Below are positions 1-11,700 of a stretch of 64,000 nucleotides of DNA, one piece after another. Origin of the DNA: Sparassis latifolia. Lineage: Eukaryota; Basidiomycota; Agaricomycetes; Polyporales; Sparassidaceae. The first letter of the stretch is position 1. Each line of letters opens with the position of its first letter. The stretch lies in contig CM031556.1 of NCBI GenBank assembly GCA_018466975.1, forward strand, positions 1,798,001 through 1,862,000. Reading direction: 5' to 3'. Position numbers and translations under genes: made by a program. Under the pieces are notes generated by a model. That model was not told where the DNA came from. It saw only the letters and a list, made by a program, of their open reading frames with translations, and searched no databases.

Positions 1-149
1 GCCTGTGCCTGCGATGTGTTTACTCATGTTTGCTTTTGCCGAACTGGCATGTCATGTGCCGCTGTGACTTCTGCGTGTCGCGTGTCACGCCGAAACCGAA
101 GTGGTGTCTGCTCATCGCGCCATTCAAAGCATTTAGCAACATCACAGCT

Positions 150-877
150 ATGGCCTCTTCAATGACCATGACCTCTGCATCGACCAGCATGGCCGTGTCG
201 TCTGCGGGCACCTTGTCGATGACCCCGTCTTCTCCGATGTCAACGTCCATGTCATCTAGCATGACGCCAATGGTGCCGTATCTGCATTTCATCGGCGGCG
301 ACAGCCTGTTATTCAAGCCGTGGGCACCTTCGTCGCACGGAGCGATTGCGGGTGCGTGCTTCGGACTTATCGCGCTCGCCATTGTCGAGCGGTGGGTATC
401 TGCGATGCGCGCGGTGCTGGAGGCGTACTGGCGGCGGAGGTGTGTGACCTCGTATTTACATACACGCACATCTAATCTCAGATATTCCTGGTAGGATGCG
501 GGCGATCATAGTTGCGCAAGCTTCTGATCCTCCGACACCGTCGAAAGAGAAATCCGCGGCAGACGTCGAGGCGTTCACCTCGAGGCGCAGCTCGCTGGTC
601 GTCGTCGAGAGGCCGCCTCCGATCTTCCCGCCTTTCATCTGGCAGCACGACTTCTCGCGCGGGGCTCTTTTGACCTTGCAAGCGCTGCTGGCCTATGCCA
701 TGATGTTGGCTATCATGTGTGTTTTCTTTACGCGTCTGCGTTGGCGGGGCATCGAGTCTCATAACGCCTTGCAGGACGTTCCAGGCGGCGTACCTCATAT
801 CCGTAGTGGTCGGACTGGGGATCGGAGAGGTCATGTTCGGGAGATGGGCGTCGGGAGGCAGCCATCTATTCCATTGA
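150..877 (+). CDS. CTR-family high-affinity copper transporter
   Basis: Predicted integral membrane protein of about 204 residues that moves Cu(I) into the cytosol (plasma or vacuolar membrane). Three exons fit: 150-439, 495-716 and 775-877, with introns opening GTGTGT. Residues 1-40 are rich in Met, Ser and Thr with repeated Met-x-Met and Met-x-x-Met, the usual extracellular copper-binding region. Segment 1 is near residues 62-80. Segment 2 carries the family MxxxM signature (MLAIM). Segment 3 carries GxxxG (GLGIG), followed by a short His-containing tail. Seen: the motifs and frame continuity over both introns. Known: CTR proteins form trimers with the Met motifs lining the pore. An alternative first intron (442-481) also keeps frame. 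Subfamily and membrane are not settled. Confidence 0.88.
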
Positions 878-3119
878 TACCTCGGTGCTCCTCACAACGG
901 GCGTTGTGCAGGCGTTGTTCTTTTTTTTGCGCGTCTATGGAAAACACCATGCCTCGCACGCGAATGTAATCTGATTAAATCAGTGTTCGAGCGTTGGATT
1001 CTAAATTTGTCGGAGGGTTGTGTTTTGAGTTTTTGAGTTTGGATGGTATCTGTTGACTCCCTTGATAATACACGAAGATCCATACCGATGCTCAGGCCTC
1101 AGGAAGGCTACTTGCTATACACGAGGGTCGGTTTCGGGATCTTCAGATCTAGAAGTGAGTACTATCTTTGACTCACCTCCCTTGCTGGTGCTACAGGACA
1201 GTGACTCATTCTCCAGTACGCGATTATACCTCCGCACAATACAAAGTTATCTGCCGCGAGAGTTTTTGCCACAGGCGAAGCTTGATCATTTCCCCGGAAA
1301 CACCTCGACCTTGCCTCCACTAACTTCGAATACTGTATATGTCTTCGTGCTATTCGATGACCGACTATCACCGTCCCTTTTCAGAGAGCAGGCAGTTGTT
1401 AATGGCGCTATTTGCACCGGTGACAGGGCCGGATCCCAGAAGAGTAGATGCTGGCCCCCTTCTCCTGTGTCAGTACCAAAAGTGCTCATTGCATAAATGG
1501 TAGCTAACTCGCTGTGCCAGACCCTCGGCGACCCTCCAAGCCCACTGGCATTCTCGAATTCTCGCGGCCGCACCTGCTGTTATTTGAGTTTAGCTAGGTT
1601 TAGCTCCAGTGGACGAGGCCCCGATGACGTCCCGAGTTCGTACAAAAACGTGCACGAGCACTGTCGGGGAGCTGATCGAACGTCCGCGGTGCAGCACTTA
1701 TCTCGAGGGTCCGTCCGGCGGATTATTTGAGTCCGCGACCGTATCTCCTCGTCGCTGGGGGAGATCTCCAGAGTTGGTGCGTGCTGTTGTGTTTTATTTC
1801 TGTTGTGTCAGATTCAATCCGAGGCTGTACGATCGCTGGACCTTTCAGGCCCTTGGGAAGGACGTTGCGGGTGGACATACGGCGCGGCGCGAGTACATAT
1901 GCTGGACGCCGAATGGTCGTGGAGATGTTCGGTTTCGCCGCTGACCGTGCGCAAGCACATGGATAGCTGGTGCGTCGCGACGCGCGCCTGGAGTTTTTTT
2001 CTTCGCTCTGGCGCCGTATGAAGTTTTTCACAGTTGTCTCCCTTCGAGAATTTCAGCAGTCGCTGTATTTCCAAAATTTCAGCCACTTCGTCTGAAATGA
2101 GCCTCGGATGCCCAAGGGGATCGCTGCAATTTCGTTTAGCGAAACATGTTCGAAGAGCCACTGATACTTCCGTCGGAGTCTCCTGAGATACCTGGCCATG
2201 CTCTCTGTGGATGGTTGGCCACGGCATGAGAGGACGCGTTTCCCTTCCGAGTCGACGCGCAAGGTTGAGCATGTGACTGCCAAGACCCGAGCCGATCTCA
2301 TCGCTTGGGACCTTACCGTATTGGGGCTACCGCGGCATGGACCGCTGAGTGGCGGCGCTGACTCCTCTTCCCGGCATGTTCCTCAGCTAACTTAGTGTGA
2401 CCATCCGCGACGGGTTTTGGTTCGGGGCGCACACGTATCGCCATGAAACGCGTTTGCTGTCTGCAGGTGTGTACGGGATCTTTCCTCTGATTCTGCGGGA
2501 GGAGGCTCCTGTCTGAGCTGATCTGGGGAGATCACGAAGCGCCCGATCGCCCGCCACGCATGCTTACACATCCCGGCTGACGTGGACCTTGGCGCCAGCG
2601 GGCCCGCCGTGCGCGACGGCTCGGACATGACGGGCTGGTGCGGCGGCGCACGGACAGTGATTGTCATTGTCTTACGCAGATCCTCGTGTTCGAGCGTTAT
2701 AAGCTTCGACATGCTGTGCGGCACCGAATCTACTGCATACTTCGCTTTCACACCGCCCCCAGCCAGCCTGCGTACCCACTCTGTTCGCTACCCGACCGGG
2801 CACTAGTTATCCAAGCTCAATCATCTGCGCGCGCACAGCCGCGACACATCCTGTATCCGCAGCCTTGTTCGCAGCATCATAGGCACCCACTGCGGTTCCG
2901 CGGACACACCACACATCGCGCCGACACGACGCGTCAAACATATATCACACCCTCCGCTGACTCCCCGCGCATCACTCACTCTCCTGGCCCGCACACACCC
3001 CCGAGCCACCATCTCCTCACATACTCACAGCGTTTTCGTTCCGCCGAGCATCCTGCCGAGCGTCGCGAGCCACACACGCGCCGCGCACACATCGAACCCG
3101 AACCCGCTTCGACGCGAGA
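878..3119. other. intergenic stretch, no convincing gene
   Basis: About 2.2 kb between the copper transporter and the next gene. Frames of 60-230 codons exist on both strands, but none shows a recognisable domain, sensible splice partners or a natural start. The minus frames around 1814-2301 have the most protein-like composition and could be a decayed gene, but I could not join them into a model. The last 300 bases are the GC-rich leader of the 3120 gene. Confidence 0.5.
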
Positions 3120-3812
3120 ATGTGGTTCCGCCGGCACGAAGTCCCCTGGGAGGTCGTCGACTCCAAGATGGTCGAGCCTGTGCCCATGTACGACCACGAC
3201 GATGGTGAGCCCCCCCACCCTCCGCACACCCCGCCCGCTCGCCACTGACGCATCCGCACGCAAGCAGAATTATCACTCACGGCAGTGTCCCCTACCGACC
3301 TCAGCGGCACGTACGCGGTAGAGTGCGGCAGGGGCCGCCCGCTAGACGTGCGCGCTGCGCTGCGTCACACGCGTGCGCGCCTCCTGCGCGAGGCCGCACG
3401 AAGTGGTTACAACATCCTCCTGCACGAAGGGTGCGCTCCCCCGTCTCGCTGCTGCCGCTGTGGCTTTCGCTGACGCTCTTACAGATGGCGCCTGACGCTG
3501 CTGCGCAAGGCGCAGACATACCGGCTCGAAGTGCGCTACACGGGACGCGCTGCACACGTTGATGGCGCGCTGCCCCCACGCCGCGCGCCGCCGTTCCTCG
3601 GCGTCGTCGAGCGCTGGGAGGCGCTCGGGCGAGCGTATATCTTCGGCGGCGGCGCGAGCGCGTGGGACGAGGGCTGCGAGCTCGGGGCCCCGTGGTTGCC
3701 GGAGGAGCCAGGGCAGGGGCAGGGGGCGAAGGGAACGGGCAGCGAGGGGACGAAGCGCGCGCGGTGTCGCAGGCAGGGATGGTTGAGAAGGCTGTCGTTG
3801 CGGTCGCTGTGA
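3120..3812 (+). CDS. conserved basidiomycete protein of unknown function
   Basis: Predicted three-exon gene (3120-3204, 3268-3430, 3485-3812) encoding about 191 residues. The start MWFRRHEVPWEVV and the join giving DDELSLTAVSPTDLSGTY hold frame across a GTGAGC intron; a second intron (GTGCGC...ACAG) joins LLHEG to WRLTLLRK. The first 130 residues look like a compact folded domain with alternating charged and aromatic residues. The C-terminal part is Gly- and Arg-rich and ends in basic clusters. There is no signal peptide or membrane segment. I do not recognise a named family. The clean splicing and the contrast between the ordered front and low-complexity tail argue for a real gene. Confidence 0.6.
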
Positions 3813-4350
3813 TTCGCGTAGGCGCGTCTGCGCGCGTATCTGCGGGAAGTGAAAGTGAGAGGTGTATGATGGTGTATAATGGGCCATTGTTACGACCTGT
3901 ACTCGTACCCCTCCGACGTAATTTATTCTATTCCGCAGCCCTAGTTTCTTTGTAGACACTTCGTACTGCGTGTCGAATAATGCAGCTGAATGTGCTCCAT
4001 GTGACCGCGTCGTGCTGCTGCGTAAAGTTACCACGGCTAGAAACCGCACAAATCCAGCGGTATTGTGATTCTTCTGAGCAGACACTGCAGCAGTATACAT
4101 ACGCAGTAGACAACACGGGCACGCACCTTCTCCGCTTCGGCCTAAGATGTCAACCTGCATCATCCATCAGCATGTCAAAGTGGTTCAGAATTGAAGAGCT
4201 CGTGTGGGTACACTGCGTCACAGCCGTCAGTGCGGGCGGGCAAAAGGTATGCAAGGCATCCTCACGACAGCCTTCGCAGCCCAAGTTCACAATATCGTGA
4301 GGTCACAGTAGAGCATGGGTGTGAGGATACACGCTCATCGTTCCTGTGCG

Positions 4351-4371
4351 CGGGGGGTTGGGGGTTGGGGG
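4351..4371 (+). other. G-rich tract, possible G-quadruplex
   Basis: Runs of six, five and five G separated by TT. The first run is long enough to supply a second G-tract, so an intramolecular quadruplex is possible. It lies in untranslated DNA between convergent genes. Confidence 0.45.
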
Positions 4372-4432
4372 CGCGAATTTGTGTGACATGTCTGAGTGGT
4401 AGACGTGTAAGTAGGAGCGCTCGAACATGTTT

Positions 4433-4548
4433 GATCCGCGAGGACGTGTGCAATTGCATTGGACTTTAAGTCTCTCTGTGAGATATCACAATTAATTGTC
4501 CTGTTTCTGATCCGCGAGGACATGCGCAATTGCATCGGACTTTAGGTT
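4433..4548 (+). repeat. imperfect direct repeat, two copies about 40 bp, period 76
   Basis: Two copies starting GATCCGCGAGGAC at 4433 and 4509 share about 36 of 40 positions and include CAATTGCAT and GGACTTTA. The intervening 36 bases are unrelated. The origin is unknown; it may be a local duplication. Confidence 0.75.
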
Positions 4549-4905
4549 TCACTGCGATCCAGGCTAGCGTCCTGAATGTAACGGAGCCCGCCAAATATCC
4601 TGTTGCACTGCCAACTCGCGTACGCGACGTAGTGTGCGCGCGCACCGGGGACTGATCGCTATAACGGCCGGATCGCCGCCTTCGTCTCGTCCGCGTTCAT
4701 ACCTCGGAGAGGAGCACACAATAGTGTTCTATTCACGAGGTGCTGCAGCGAGTACGGTCCTCGAATTGCAGGGGTCGGCACAAGAAAGAAATCAGATATT
4801 TTGAGCAAACACAGCAGCAGAACATACACACACAGCAGACGATATAAAACACGTGCCCGCACCTCTACCATCATAGTCTATGTAGACCAGCTCTACCGAC
4901 ACATC

Positions 4906-6200
4906 TCACCGCTTCTCCGCCTCCGCAGGCTCGCCCTTGACGATCTCGCTCTCCTCGCGCATCGCATACCCCGTCCAGGACTGTCCCGGCCTCAATCAGC
5001 CAACGCGCGCGCGCACGGGATAGATACAACACACGCACCTCGTCGTAGAGCCCGACGTCGCGCACGCCCACGAGCCCGAGGCCGAGCCAGAGGACGCCGG
5101 CGGTCATGCCGCTCCCGCAGCTGGCGACGACGCGCCTGCGGCCCTCGGTGATCTCGCCCGCGAGATCGGGGCCGACAGCGGTGGCGAGCGCGGCGTGGAG
5201 CGCGGCGGGCGGCGCGAGCGTGGTGTACGTCGGCGCGGGGGCCGCGCGCGTGTGCGTGGAGGCGTACTCGTGCGTCTGCAGGAGCGCGGAGAAGGGGAGG
5301 GAGAAGGAGTGCGGGATGTGGCCCGAGGGGAGCCCGGGGCGCGGTTCGGGTGCGGTGCCGGCGTAGCTGGGTGGTGTGAGTGGGAGCACGCGGGAGGAGA
5401 GTGGGGGCTTACCGGCCGTAGGGGCGGGCGTCGAGGACGACCTCGGCGTGGATGCTGGAAGCGGGGTCGAGCTTCGAGTTGGCGACGATCTGCTCGTAGC
5501 CTTTGGCGGAGCGTGTTAGTCGTAGCGTATGCGCGGGCGGTGGGGACGCACGTTTGATAAGGTATTTGTCGAGGCTGGGCGTGGGGTATCTGCCGCACTC
5601 GATGGGGTGGAGGGGGCCGGACTCTGTGGGAGCACCGTGGGCGAGCCAGGCGGGGAGGCCGCCGTCGAGGATGCTGGAGCGGTTGTGACCGAAGGCGCGG
5701 AACATGAAGAGGGCGCGGGGGGACGAGAATACACCGTGGGAGTCGTAGCTGTGGGACTGACGTGAGTACTGGCAAGGGCAGTACAAGGGCGCGGTGCACG
5801 CACAGGACGACGTGGGAGTCGGGGGAGATGCCAAAGTCCTCTGGTGGGTGTGCAGGTCAACGCGGGAAGGGCGGGGAGAGAGAGAGATACGCACCGCATG
5901 CCTGGGCAAAGAGGACTGGAGAGGGCATCATGTGCTTGAGAGCGAGGGGTGGGTGCTGGCGACGGCGTCGAGGTCGAGGAAGCGTGCGCGGGGGATGCGG
6001 AGCGCGTCGAACTCTGCGCGAGCGTTGCGGGGCGAGTTGGGCATGTGCCAGGACGCATCGAGGACGGCGACCGAGTCTGGCGGGAGACGCTGCAGCTGGG
6101 CCGGGCTCAGCGCGAGCGGGCAGTGGTCTCCGAAGACGGAGCCCGCGGAGGACATGCACCGACGGGGCACCCAGGACACGCGGCGGGCGAGGGCAAGCAT
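4906..6200 (-). CDS. TUM1: thiosulfate/3-mercaptopyruvate sulfurtransferase (tandem rhodanese)
   Basis: Two-rhodanese sulfurtransferase that transfers sulfur from 3-mercaptopyruvate or thiosulfate; fungal Tum1 feeds sulfur to tRNA thiolation. The start near MLALARRVSWVPRRCMSSAG is basic and could target mitochondria. The first rhodanese domain includes VAVLDASWHMP and FGHNRSSILDGGLPAW. The second includes VVLDARPYGR and the active-site loop CGSGMTA, whose Cys is the sulfur acceptor. The C-terminus SWTGYAMREESE is typical. Introns with GT-AG ends join all pieces except one point: near 5946-5949 the frame shifts by one base with no possible intron. The gene is divergent from VMA5, with 137 bases between starts, and ends at the stop 4906-4908. 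Confidence 0.85.
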
Positions 6201-6337
6201 CGTCTGACCCGAACTCGCGCGACGTGCGCGATAGCCTCGTCTGACCCTAACCCGGGCAAGCGTGACCCTAACCTGGCATGACCCTAACCCAAGAGTGAGA
6301 GTGCGCTTCACGCCCAGCGCGGGCGGACGCACCAACG
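6201..6337. promoter_or_regulatory. divergent TUM1/VMA5 promoter with three telomere-like boxes
   Basis: 137 bases separate the two start codons. Three copies of TGACCCTAACC lie at 6242, 6263 and 6279. The core CCCTAA equals the fungal telomere repeat and resembles the ARCCCTAA site of Tbf1-type Myb factors. Position and repetition suggest a shared regulatory element; binding is inferred. Confidence 0.6.
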
Positions 6338-7937
6338 ATGCCGTCCGACCAGAGCACCTGGCTCATCGCCGTCCCCGCAGACGGCGACTCTCTCTCCTCT
6401 CTCCAGGCAAAGCTCCCAAACGGCGGCAAGAGCCCCAACCTCGCCCCTCTCCCTCTCCCCCAGTTCAAGGTGGTCTCTCTCCTCGTCTTGTACCCGCCGC
6501 CTGCTGACCCGCCTCGCTCACAGACAGGCACCCTCGAGTCCCTCGTCTCCCTCTCCGAAGAGCTCCCAAAGTACGACGCCTCCTTCACCGCCACCGTCGC
6601 AAAGTCCGTCGACACTCTCCGCAACCTCCTCAATAACGATCCCGCAAAGCTCGCCCAGCACATCCAGGTCAACGAGGAGCCCGTCGACACCTACCTCCTC
6701 CACCACTGGCACTGGAACGACGGCCGCTATGGTACCCAGCGCCCCCTCAAAGACATGGTCGACGTCCTCAACAAGGTCCGTCTTTCACCTGTATCTCTCC
6801 TCCCCCGCCCATCTCACGCGCACGCAGGAAATGTCCTCCATCGACAACGTCATGAAGGTAAAACTCAATACCTACAACCTCGCAAAGGGCCAGCTCGTCC
6901 AACTCCAGCGCAAAAGACGCACGTCCTCCGTTCCGCCGTTCTCCTCCATCTCTAACGCTCCTTCCCGCAGCGGCAACCTCTCCGTGCGCTCCCTCGCCGA
7001 CGTCGTCCACCGCGACAACTTCGTCCTCGACTCCGAATTCCTCGAGACCGTCCTCGTCGCCGTCCCCAGGTATGTCCGCCCCGCTCCCACCAGACAGCGA
7101 CCCGCTCAGGCGCCCTGCTCCACAGGAACCTCGTCAAAGACTGGACCGCCAAGTACGAGCGCCTCGCCCCGCTCGTCGTCCCCCGCTCCGCCACGTACGT
7201 CCCGCCGATCCCCACTCACCCCAACTAACCCCGCCCGCGACCTCTGCGCGCACACAGGCAGCTCGCGGCGGACGACGAGTACGCGCTCTTCGCCGTCGTC
7301 CTCTTCAAGAAGTCGCACGACGCGTTCGCGCACCAGTGCCGCGAGAGCCGCTACGTCGTCCGCGACTTCGCGTACTCGGACGCGCTCCTCGAGCGCCAGC
7401 GCGAGGAGCTCGCCTCCGCCGACTCCGCCGAGAAGGAGCTCTGGGTGCGCACCCATTTCCCCCGCCGCTCGGATCCCGCGCGAAGCTGACGCGTGCGCGC
7501 AGACAGAGCTCCTCCGCCTCGCGCGCACCAACTTCTCCGAGGCGTTCCAGATCCTCGTGCACCTCAAGGTCCTCCGTCTCTTCGTCGAGAGCGTCCTCCG
7601 CTATGGCCTCCCCGCCTCCTACTCCGCGTTCTTCGTCAAGGTGCGCCCGTTCTCGCTTCCTGCTCTCTCTCGCACACGCACTGACGCCCACTGACCGACC
7701 CTTCCGCTCGTGTCATCCCCGGCTCCCCTGCCGACCCCGGCGCAGCCCGAGCCCAAGGCGACGAAACGCACGCTCTCGGCGCTCCAGACGCACTTTGCGC
7801 GCCTCGGCCGCCGCGCGTCCAACGCGAAGACGAACGCGAAGACGGATGGGGGCGAGGGCGCGGGCGAGTACCAGGCGCTGCTCGAGCAGGAGTACTTTGA
7901 CTTTGTGCTCTTCGAGGTGCCGTGGATCGTTTTCTAA
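6338..7937 (+). CDS. VMA5: V-type proton ATPase subunit C
   Basis: Subunit C of the peripheral stalk joining V1 and Vo in vacuolar proton pumps; its release underlies reversible disassembly. The start MPSDQSTWLIAVPADGD fits the family. Exons join through introns near 6470, 6777, 6933, 7070, 7195, 7445 and 7640 to give KTGTLESLVSLSEELPK, YLLHHWHWND, YNLAKGQLVQLQRK, SDALLERQREEL, FSEAFQILVHLKVLRLFVE and RYGLPASYSAFFVK. The C-terminus ends FVLFEVPWIVF, close to the conserved end of other fungal proteins. All family blocks are in order and roughly full length. Confidence 0.93.
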
Positions 7938-8792
7938 TTATTCGCACCCGAGGAGCGGGCCTTGCAGAGCGGTGGGGAGGGTCGAGATGGGGTTCGGAAG
8001 CATGCATGGAATGACCGTCGGTACTGTAGTCCATACACGAGTCGAACGAATTGCACTCTGTTTCTCAACACGCCGCACTTAAAATCCACACGCAACGACG
8101 AGCAGAAAATTGTGATGTATATCGCTACCTTCATTCAACTCAGCGGTACTTACACCCACTGTATCTGAGCACTAACTATGTACGTACACCCGACCAACCC
8201 GCACTGCGTCTGAACAGAGGGGGGGAACCAGCGGCTGCGGTAAGTATATGTATGGTACACCAACGTGCGGTGACTCGAATTCGGCATGCAGCGGAACGCG
8301 GCGTCGACGTGCGGTCAGATGGAGTTAGATAAATCAGACATGATGAGACGAGACGAGACGAGAGACGAGAGACGAGCAGACGGACGGTGAGGACGAGCAA
8401 ATAAACAAAGAGGGTAGACGGTGGAGCAGTATTCGGTCTAGTGTATATATATAATAGCGTATGTGCGGTGGCGGCGGACAATTGCGAGCAGCGAGGACGA
8501 AGAGGGATGGAAAGGCGCGTGCGGTGAGTGGCAAAACAGAGGCGAAGGCGAAGATTGAGCCGAAACAAATTGGCACCGAACACCAAACAAGAAGGGGAAG
8601 ACACTGGTGGTCCGCGAGATCTGGTCCTGGCACGCAGGCTTTTGCTACGAGCGAACGAATATTCACAATCATTTTTGGCGCGCACGGTGGAGCACCGCGC
8701 CCGAAGCACGCCGCGCCTCCCCGCCCACCGTAGCGTCTATGCAGCGCATGGCTGCGTCCGGCGGAGCGGGGGAGTCGGCGAAGTCGAGCGGC
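7938..8792. other. intergenic stretch between convergent genes
   Basis: 3' flanks of VMA5 and the KH gene. It contains a purine-rich GAGAC microsatellite and a TATATATATA run near 8445. No gene seen. Confidence 0.6.
8343..8376 (+). repeat. GAGAC-type microsatellite
   Basis: About seven tandem GAGAC/GAGACGA units within a purine-rich stretch. Simple sequence repeat in untranslated DNA. Confidence 0.7.
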
Positions 8793-11700
8793 TTAAAGCC
8801 CCAAGTTCGAGATAACGCGTGCGACCTCGTCCACCGCGTCCTGGTCCATCGGGAGGCCCCCGCGCCCAATAGGGGCGCCCACGACCCCGCTTCGCCCCGC
8901 CGGTGGGCCATACACACTAGGGAACGACGGCGCTGTCGCCGATATAGGGCTGGACGTGCCATCCGTGCCCGTGCCCGCAGCGGAGTGGTCGGGAGAGTCG
9001 GGACGCGAAAGGCCGGACCCCATGCGCGGCGCCTCGCTGATGCGCGAGAGCGAGTACGTGAGGTCCAGCGACTGCGCACGGTTCGTGAGCGACCGCGGCT
9101 TCGCGAGCTGGTCCTTAAGCTTGGCTTCAAGTAGCGAGTCCGACCCCCGTTTCAGCGCCTCCTCGACGTGCCGCGCACGATGCGGGACACCCGAACCCTG
9201 CGGGAGGATGGGGTCAGAGGTGAATTGAGGCCAGGAAGGGTGCCTTACAATAGGCGGCAGCGGCGTCCAGTAATCGCTGCTCGACGGTCCGGGCACGTAG
9301 TTTGGCTGAGGCTCCACATCTTCCTCTTCCTCAACGTGGTAGATGTACGACGGTGAGTTGTTGAACAGGGCTTTGACATCCGGCGAGGAACTGGCGAGTC
9401 TGAGCCGTCTGTCGATCATAGCCTCCGAAGGGCGTCCGAGGTCGGCAGAATCTGCGAACAGCCCGTAGGTCATTGTTCCGTCGTCGATGGTATATTATAC
9501 GCAGCAACTTACTTTGATGTCGGGTGCGCGCAGTAGAGAGCACCTTGCTGTCGAAGTGCGGGAATGCGTCCGCAAATGAGTCGCCCCGTTGGTGGGTGCG
9601 TGACGTTGCCGAGGGGTAAACATGCACGTTGTGGCCGATGAGGAACTGTTCCAGCATCTCGCGAGCGGTGACCAAGAAGTCGCTGTTGCTCCGTTGGCAC
9701 CTGAACTTGAACGAACATTCCGTAGGTGTCTCGGTGGATGGTCCAGGTGACCCCGCCTTGATGTTGGGCGAGATGACCACCTGGAAGTCGCGTTTGGCCC
9801 TCTCCACGAAAGCGGCAAAGTCAGAGGAGGCACAGATATGGGCGAGTTCGGGGTGCGGAGGCACCGCCATGTCAGCCTCGAACGGCACATGCTCCTAATC
9901 GAGGATAAGTGTTTGGCACTCACATCCATAAATATACGTACCAAGAGCATCGTCGCAGCAATCTGGACTTGGCTTTCCGGTCCAAAGATGGTGACCAAGT
10001 CAGATGCAGTCTCCTTGTCAGGAAAACGGACCGATGAGTTCGTCTTCGCCTCGATGTCACGAATGAAAATGCTTTTATCGCCGAGCAGAGTACGATGGTA
10101 CTTCCGAGGAATGGACACAGTCTCGTTCATGTAGTCCTTGTCCTAGTGCAATGAAATGTGTAAGCGACGGTAACATTGCACTAATATCCGCGCACCTTCG
10201 GGTTGACGAGCTCCATCACGGACTGCTTCAGGTTCTCCAAGTTCATCGCGTTTTTGGCTGGAGTCCTTGCGACCACATTGTCCTCGTTGTCATTGTATCC
10301 ACCCATAGCCGCAAACTCCTCCGCGTTCGAGAACTTGACATAGACGCCATACTTCTTCATAATCCGCTGGATGCTCCGACCTCCGACGCCGATAATGCGC
10401 TTGTGGTAGGACTCGGGAACATGGAACGAGATCTCCGCTGGAAGTTCTTCCTGCAGAAGGGTCAGCCCCTGAAGAACAGACGCATCATTGCCAGATATGT
10501 CGATCAGGAAGTTGTACTCGTTGAACGTCTCGAACTTGATCTTGACGTTCGTGGTCTGCATAATTTTGTTGATCTTGCCGTTCTTCTTACCGCTGATGAA
10601 TTCCCGGTGCTCGTTCGCAAGCTCAATTTGGAAGCGAATCTCGTGGTGGAAAGTCTGGAATGAACATTAAGTACCGAATGAATGCACACGGTAAGGATAA
10701 ACGTACCTTGATGATGTCCAACTCAAGCAGCATGCTCACTGCGGCGCGTACTTCATGCTCAAGGCCATGCATCTCAAAGGACATGCCCTTGAACACGACT
10801 TCCGCACCGGAGGCGAGAGACACCTGCTTAATGATCGCAGAAACTTGAGTGGGGTTCACGGTTGTCGATGGCATGAGGACATTGAACTGCGCAGGAAGAA
10901 GCCAAAGAGATGCTACATAATATTGACAAGCCTGACACAGTATGTCAGCGCGGCAAACACACGGTATTCCGGGACGTACCAGTTGCATGATAGAGCGAAT
11001 GGTTCTCTGGATGTTGACCCTGTGGTCTCCATATACAGTGATTAAACTCGTCGGACTACCAATAGGAGGGAATTGAATAAATGTAGCATTGTCGTGCATG
11101 AGCGCCTTCAGGTCCTCCGCGCGCTCCGTGACCATCCAGTCCATCTTGCGAGGTAGAATTGCGCTGTCACGAGAAAGTATCTGCTTATTCTGGAAATGAC
11201 ACCTATCATCACGACTGACACAAAAGCCTTGAGGAATGGGCCTGCATACCTTGGTCATAGACACTTGGAATAGCATGTCGCGAGCACGCTGAACCCCGAA
11301 AAACTCGCCTGTGATCCTGATAATATTGGGATTCGTCTTATTCTGCTGACCCGGAGAGGACGCATTGGCTGCAGCGTAATCGAGACCGAGAAGTCCCTGC
11401 AGCGGAGACGGGAAGTAGACGTTGGTCGCAGTCTCCTCCTGAATGGACTGTAAGACGTTGCGCTTCCTGCCGGCCACGATGGCGTGCAACGTGCGATCAA
11501 TTTCGCAAGACTCCGAATGCAAACTGCTCTATATCGCAAATGAGATATGCTCGGTAGTCGGCTACGTCATAAATACTCACCAGCTCGTCCAACATGACCA
11601 GGAGGCCCACGCGAGCGAGCTCGACGGAATCACCCTGGCCTGTAATGACAAGCTCGCAGACGCGTTCAGTTTCCAAGCCAGACCACCCAGCGCTGTTACT

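Larger units (their letters stand above)
3813..4905. other. intergenic stretch with direct repeat and G-rich tract
   Basis: About 1.1 kb of 3' flank shared by the 3120 gene and the convergent TUM1. It holds a G-rich tract and an imperfect direct repeat (listed separately). No coding region could be supported. Confidence 0.6.

Noticed and set aside
1814..2301. Possible decayed F-box-like gene on the minus strand
   Set aside because: Composition is somewhat protein-like, but no F-box motif, introns or start could be supported.
3342..4163. 273-codon minus-strand frame
   Set aside because: It lies antisense to the spliced 3120-3812 gene in very GC-rich DNA; the product is Ala/Arg/Pro-rich and low complexity.
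6242..6290. Internal telomere or chromosome-end fusion
   Set aside because: Only three spaced, non-contiguous copies between two intact genes; a promoter element fits better.
6729..8082. Long overlapping plus frames (321 and 336 codons)
   Set aside because: They read VMA5 exons and introns in wrong phases; the VMA5 family blocks fix the real frame.
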